Assembly (NCBI RefSeq): GCF_000308815.1 | Contig: NZ_BAFX01000123.1 | Location: forward strand, 1 to 64,000 | Reading direction: 5' to 3' | Length of the DNA: 64,000 nucleotides | Origin: Nocardia concava NBRC 100430 | GTDB taxonomy: Bacteria; Actinomycetota; Actinomycetes; Mycobacteriales; Mycobacteriaceae | In this document: in pieces, positions 60,854 to 64,000 of the stretch | Layout: each line of letters begins with the position of its first letter | Numbering within the stretch: position 1 is the stretch's first letter | Position numbers and translations under genes: made by a program | Notes under the pieces: generated by a model | What the model was told of the DNA's origin: nothing | Database searches by the model: none | Seen by the model: only the letters and a program-made list of their open reading frames with translations

Positions 60854-62230
60854 CTGACCGACACGTTGAAGTCCCTGACCGTGCCGCCCGGCTACTCCGA
60901 GATCACCGCCACCCCGATGCCCGCGCATCGCGACGAATGGGAGCATCGGCTCCTCGCCGACCCGAATCTGCTGCGCGACATCGCCTCTCACGTCGCGGGC
61001 CCGTTCCACCTCCTCTATCCGCCCCGGGTCGCGGCCAATATCCGCGCCTTCCAGCGGGTGTTCCTGGAGTCCGGGGTGGAGGGCGACATCTATTACGGCA
61101 AGAAGGCGAACAAATCCCCGAGCGTGGTGCGCGTGTGCGCGGAAACCGGTGCGGGAGTGGATGTCTCCAGTACCGGCGAGTTCCTGTCCGCCCTGCGCGG
61201 CGGGGTGCGCGGCATGGATCTGATGGTCACCGGGCCCGCCAAATCCGATCAGCTGCTGCACCTCTCGGCCAATTACGGCGCCCTGATCGCCATCGACGAC
61301 CTGGACGAACTCGCGCGCCTCACGAGCCTGGGCATTCCGGCCCGCGTGCTGCTGCGGGTGCTGCCGCCGAACTCCACGAGCCGCTTCGGCATGACCGACT
61401 CCGAGCTCGAACTGGCCCTCACCCTCGCCGATACCGATCTGATCCGGTTGGAGGGCTTCAGCTTTCACCTCCAGGGCTACGACTTCCTGCCGCGCGCGGA
61501 GCTGGCCCACCGGCTCATCGACCGCTGCCTGGCGGCCCGCGGCGAGGACCGCCCGTTCGCCACCATCTCCATCGGTGGCGGCTTCGGCGTCGACTATCTG
61601 CCCGCCGAGGCCTGGGACACCTTCCTGGAGGGCGTGAATCCGCGTTGGTTCCACGGCGACCGCGCGCCGCATCCGGAGTCCTACTACCCGTACCACTGCC
61701 CGACTCCCGGCCCCTCGATGCTCGCCGCGGTCCTGGCCCACGGCAACCTGGGCGACCGACTGCGTTCGGCCGGAATACGTTTGGCCATCGAACCCGGCCG
61801 CGCCCTGCTGGACCAGGCCGGCTGCTCGGTCTTCCAGGTCCAGGGCGTGAAGGTCCGCCGCGCCCACGGCTTCCCCTACATGATCCTGACCGTGAACGGC
61901 ACCAGCCTCAGCCTCTCCGAACAATGGTTCGACTCCGAATACCTGCCCGATCCGGTGCTGTGGCCCCGATACCCGGGCTCGATCACCCCGACCTGCGTCA
62001 GCGGCGCCTCCTGCCTCGAGGAGGACATGCTCAGCTGGCGTCGCATCCCGCTCCCCCGCGCCGCCGCGACGGACGATCTTCTCATTTACCCCAATACGGC
62101 CGGGTACCAGATGGATTCCAACGAGTCCGCATTCCACGACTTGCCGATTCCGCCCAAAATCGTGTTACGCGACGTTTCAGCGGAGCGAAGTTATGAATGG
62201 GATCTGGAAGTGCCGGGAACCGTGGACTAA
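60854..62230 (+). CDS. Fold-III PLP-dependent decarboxylase (SbnH/LysA-like)
   Basis: 458 residues if CTG 60854 is the start (MTDTLKSLTVPPGYSEI). PLP-Lys is in YYGKKANKS (Lys84), the TIM-barrel segment FSFHLQGYDF corresponds to the SFHVGSQ strand, ISIGGGFGVDY and AIEPGRALLDQAG bind phosphate, and SGASCLEEDML holds the C-terminal Cys of the family. Group IV decarboxylases act on ornithine, lysine, diaminopimelate or a citryl-diaminopropionate intermediate (SbnH). GAGGGAG lies 6 bp before CTG and 18 bp before the TTG at 60866. Confidence 0.85.
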   Translation: MTDTLKSLTVPPGYSEITATPMPAHRDEWEHRLLADPNLLRDIASHVAGPFHLLYPPRVAANIRAFQRVFLESGVEGDIYYGKKANKSPSVVRVCAETGAGVDVSSTGEFLSALRGGVRGMDLMVTGPAKSDQLLHLSANYGALIAIDDLDELARLTSLGIPARVLLRVLPPNSTSRFGMTDSELELALTLADTDLIRLEGFSFHLQGYDFLPRAELAHRLIDRCLAARGEDRPFATISIGGGFGVDYLPAEAWDTFLEGVNPRWFHGDRAPHPESYYPYHCPTPGPSMLAAVLAHGNLGDRLRSAGIRLAIEPGRALLDQAGCSVFQVQGVKVRRAHGFPYMILTVNGTSLSLSEQWFDSEYLPDPVLWPRYPGSITPTCVSGASCLEEDMLSWRRIPLPRAAATDDLLIYPNTAGYQMDSNESAFHDLPIPPKIVLRDVSAERSYEWDLEVPGTVD

Positions 62231-62340
62231 CGTTTCCCCCGGCCGGTGTAAACAGCTCTGAACTGTCTATATCCATAATGCCCGTTATCCATGCCCCCGT
62301 TACCCCATGCGCCACCGACTTCCTTAAGGAGAAGCCCTCG

Positions 62341-63750
62341 ATGCCGGTTATTGCCAGGCGTGTGTCGGAGTTGATCGGACAGACCCCTCTGTTCGAGCTG
62401 GCCGTCAGCGCAGCGACCGGGTCACGGCTATTCCTGAAGCTCGAGACGATGAACCCGACGGGGGCCGCGAAGATCAGGATGGCGCGCTCGATGGTGCTCG
62501 ACGCCGAGCGGCGCGGGCTGCTGCGGCCGGGCGGGCACATCATCGAATCCACCTCGGGGAACACGGGTTTGGGGCTCGCGGTGGTGGCGCGGGAGCGGGG
62601 CTACCGTTTCACGGCGGTGGTGGACCATCACGCGTGCACCGCGAAACTGAACGCCATGCGGGCGATGGGCGCGGAACTGGAATTCGTTTCCGACGAAGGG
62701 GACGACGGGCTCTCCACCTCGGCGCGTGAGGAACGCGCGGCGGAGATGGCGGCGCAGGAAGGACCCGGCGCGTATTTCCCGGCGCAGCACGAGAATCTGG
62801 CCAATGGCGTCGGGTATTTCGGGCTGGCGGAGGAATTGCTGACCGATCTGGCGAAGATCGACATTCTGGTCGGGGCCGTCGGCACCGGCGGGTCGCTGTT
62901 CGGCACCGCCGAGGGATTACGGGCGCAGGGCTGCGTTCCGCGACTGGTCGGGGTCGAGCCGGAGGGTTCGATCGCGTTCGGCGGTCCGGCGCACGACTAT
63001 TGGCAGTCCGGAACGGGCACCCCCGAGGGAGCGGTGCCGGGCGTGCATGTCGATCGGGATCTGCGGCTCATCGACGAGCGCGACCGGATCAAGGTCTCCG
63101 ATGTGGACGCCTTCGCCACCACGCGGGCCCTGGCCGCGCGGCTCGGGCTGATGATCGGCGGGTCCTCGGGCAGCTCGGTGTACGCGGCGCTGACCCGTCT
63201 CGACGAGTTCCCCGACCATTCGATCGTGGTCGTCATCATCAATGACGACGGCGAGAAGTACCTCGACACCGTGTTCGACGACGAATGGATGAGCGACCGC
63301 GACCTGCTCGACAAGGAGCGCGAGGACGTCGTCACCGCACTGCTCGCGCGGCATCGGCCCCCGAACCGGCCGGATCCGGGCGAGATCGAGGTGCTGCGCC
63401 ATCTGCACTACGCCCTGCCCGACACCTTCGCCATCGAGAACGGTCTCACCGGTGCGACGCTCGAGGACTACGCCGATGAGCAGGTACCGCGGGCCAAGCT
63501 GATTCACCTGCTGCATCTGGTGGACATGCCGCTGCACGAGATCGGCGAGCTGCTGGCCGGCGGTGAGGATCACGTGTACCTCGCGCTGGAGAAGCACCGG
63601 CAGCGGCTGGCCGATCAGGCCACCCTGGTCGCGCAGGCCCTGGCGAGCATGCGCGCACAGCAGCGGGACCTGCGCGAGCACGAGCGGACGCACACCATCC
63701 TCGTGCCCGACGCGATGGCGGCGGAGATGGACGGGGCCGCCGCGAAATGA
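62341..63750 (+). CDS. SbnA/cysteine-synthase-like PLP enzyme with MerR-like C-terminal extension
   Basis: 469 residues. Residues 1-330 are a fold-II PLP enzyme: Lys44 in NPTGAAKIR, SGNTG at 72-76, GTGGSLFGTAEG near 181, and MIGGSSGSSVYAAL. SbnA homologues join O-phosphoserine and glutamate toward L-2,3-diaminopropionate. Residues about 365-442 look like the second half of a MerR protein: LEDYADEQVPRAKLIHLL, LVDMPLHEIGELLAGGEDH, LALEKHRQRLADQATLVAQA, but the first winged helix is not clear. ATG 62341 follows AAGGAGA at 8 bp. The exporter gene overlaps by ATGA. Confidence 0.85.
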   Translation: MPVIARRVSELIGQTPLFELAVSAATGSRLFLKLETMNPTGAAKIRMARSMVLDAERRGLLRPGGHIIESTSGNTGLGLAVVARERGYRFTAVVDHHACTAKLNAMRAMGAELEFVSDEGDDGLSTSAREERAAEMAAQEGPGAYFPAQHENLANGVGYFGLAEELLTDLAKIDILVGAVGTGGSLFGTAEGLRAQGCVPRLVGVEPEGSIAFGGPAHDYWQSGTGTPEGAVPGVHVDRDLRLIDERDRIKVSDVDAFATTRALAARLGLMIGGSSGSSVYAALTRLDEFPDHSIVVVIINDDGEKYLDTVFDDEWMSDRDLLDKEREDVVTALLARHRPPNRPDPGEIEVLRHLHYALPDTFAIENGLTGATLEDYADEQVPRAKLIHLLHLVDMPLHEIGELLAGGEDHVYLALEKHRQRLADQATLVAQALASMRAQQRDLREHERTHTILVPDAMAAEMDGAAAK

Positions 63751-64000
63751 GCGGCACGCCTCACGAATCCGATAGGCGACACCGGCAATCCGATGGGCGG
63801 CAGCTGACTTCGCTGGCCACGCCCATCGCCTTGACTCAGCTTGCGCAGGTTGCGGTGTCCACCACCAATATCGCGTTGATGGGGACGCTGGGGGTGCGGG
63901 AGGTGGCCGCGGGCGGGCTGGCGTTGGTGTTGTTCAACCAGATTCGGACCATGTGCGTCGGGTTGATCACCGGGACCGGCAATCAGGTGGCGACCGTGGT
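63747..64000 (+). CDS. MATE-family exporter (N-terminal part)
   Basis: The window shows only the first 84 residues. After a short basic N-tail, SLATPIALTQLAQVAVSTTN and LALVLFNQIRTMCVGLITG give the first helices and the N-terminal pattern of MATE/NorM transporters. ATG 63747 overlaps the upstream stop. It most likely exports the product of this operon. Confidence 0.85.
   Translation, partial: MSGTPHESDRRHRQSDGRQLTSLATPIALTQLAQVAVSTTNIALMGTLGVREVAAGGLALVLFNQIRTMCVGLITGTGNQVATV

Overview
The window is high-GC actinobacterial chromosome, most likely from Nocardia or a close mycolic-acid relative. Evidence: strong GC at third codon positions, many GTG starts, Tat- and lipobox-bearing exported proteins, an EmbR-like SARP/FHA regulator, CsoR/RicR-like copper boxes, an IdeR-like iron box, and the block lpqU - eno - ftsB/divIC-like - DUF501 - ppx, which matches my memory of the Rv1022-Rv1026 order in Mycobacterium tuberculosis. 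No rRNA, CRISPR array, complete IS element or prophage was seen. One tRNA gene is present.

Layout. 1-2.2 kb: end of ribonuclease Z, then a putative copper-responsive pair (DUF6153-like membrane protein and DUF305 lipoprotein) with a palindromic repeat family, one copy lying in frame inside a gene. 2.2-12.8 kb: small membrane protein, amino-acid permease, lipoprotein, hydrolase, and an oxidation module of alcohol dehydrogenase, Baeyer-Villiger monooxygenase, HSL-type esterase, TetR regulator and cytochrome P450. 12.8-18 kb: Tat-exported phospholipase C, SARP/FHA regulator, and a His-rich protein behind a second copper-type box. 18-24.6 kb: two LLM flavin monooxygenases, a resolvase-like small protein, a regulator-SLOG-NUDIX run, and a universal stress protein. 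24.6-29.4 kb: an unusual tRNA with a UAA anticodon, small envelope proteins, an MFS transporter and a PARG-like ADP-ribose hydrolase. 29.4-36.4 kb: LysR regulator facing an SDR/quinone-reductase pair with a good LysR box, a secreted lipase and a DrrABC-type ABC exporter. 36.5-38.1 kb: a decayed locus (frameshifted DUF6973-like gene and an orphan coding fragment) and small genes.

38.1-42 kb holds a three-gene unit: an unknown protein, a MoxR AAA+ ATPase, and a protein combining a HEXXH metallopeptidase-like domain with a VWA/MIDAS domain. 42-54 kb carries NAD(P)-binding oxidoreductases and SnoaL-like proteins (two loci sharing an identical-type 19-bp operator), a TauE/SafE exporter, an MFS efflux pump, a large LuxR-type (LAL) regulator, a hydrolase/SnoaL pair and a POT peptide transporter. 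54-58.5 kb is the conserved lpqU-eno-ftsB-DUF501-ppx block.

From 58.6 kb to the right edge lies the most interesting locus. An IdeR-like iron box overlaps a good promoter and is followed by a tightly coupled operon: a clavaminate-synthase/VioC-type Fe(II)/2-oxoglutarate oxygenase, an SbnB/ornithine-cyclodeaminase-like dehydrogenase, a fold-III PLP decarboxylase, an SbnA/cysteine-synthase-like PLP enzyme with a MerR-like C-terminal extension, and a MATE exporter that runs off the window. By analogy with staphyloferrin B and viomycin precursor genes, this looks like an iron-controlled pathway making and exporting a product based on L-2,3-diaminopropionate and a beta-hydroxylated amino acid, plausibly a siderophore. 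Product and novelty are inferred, not shown.
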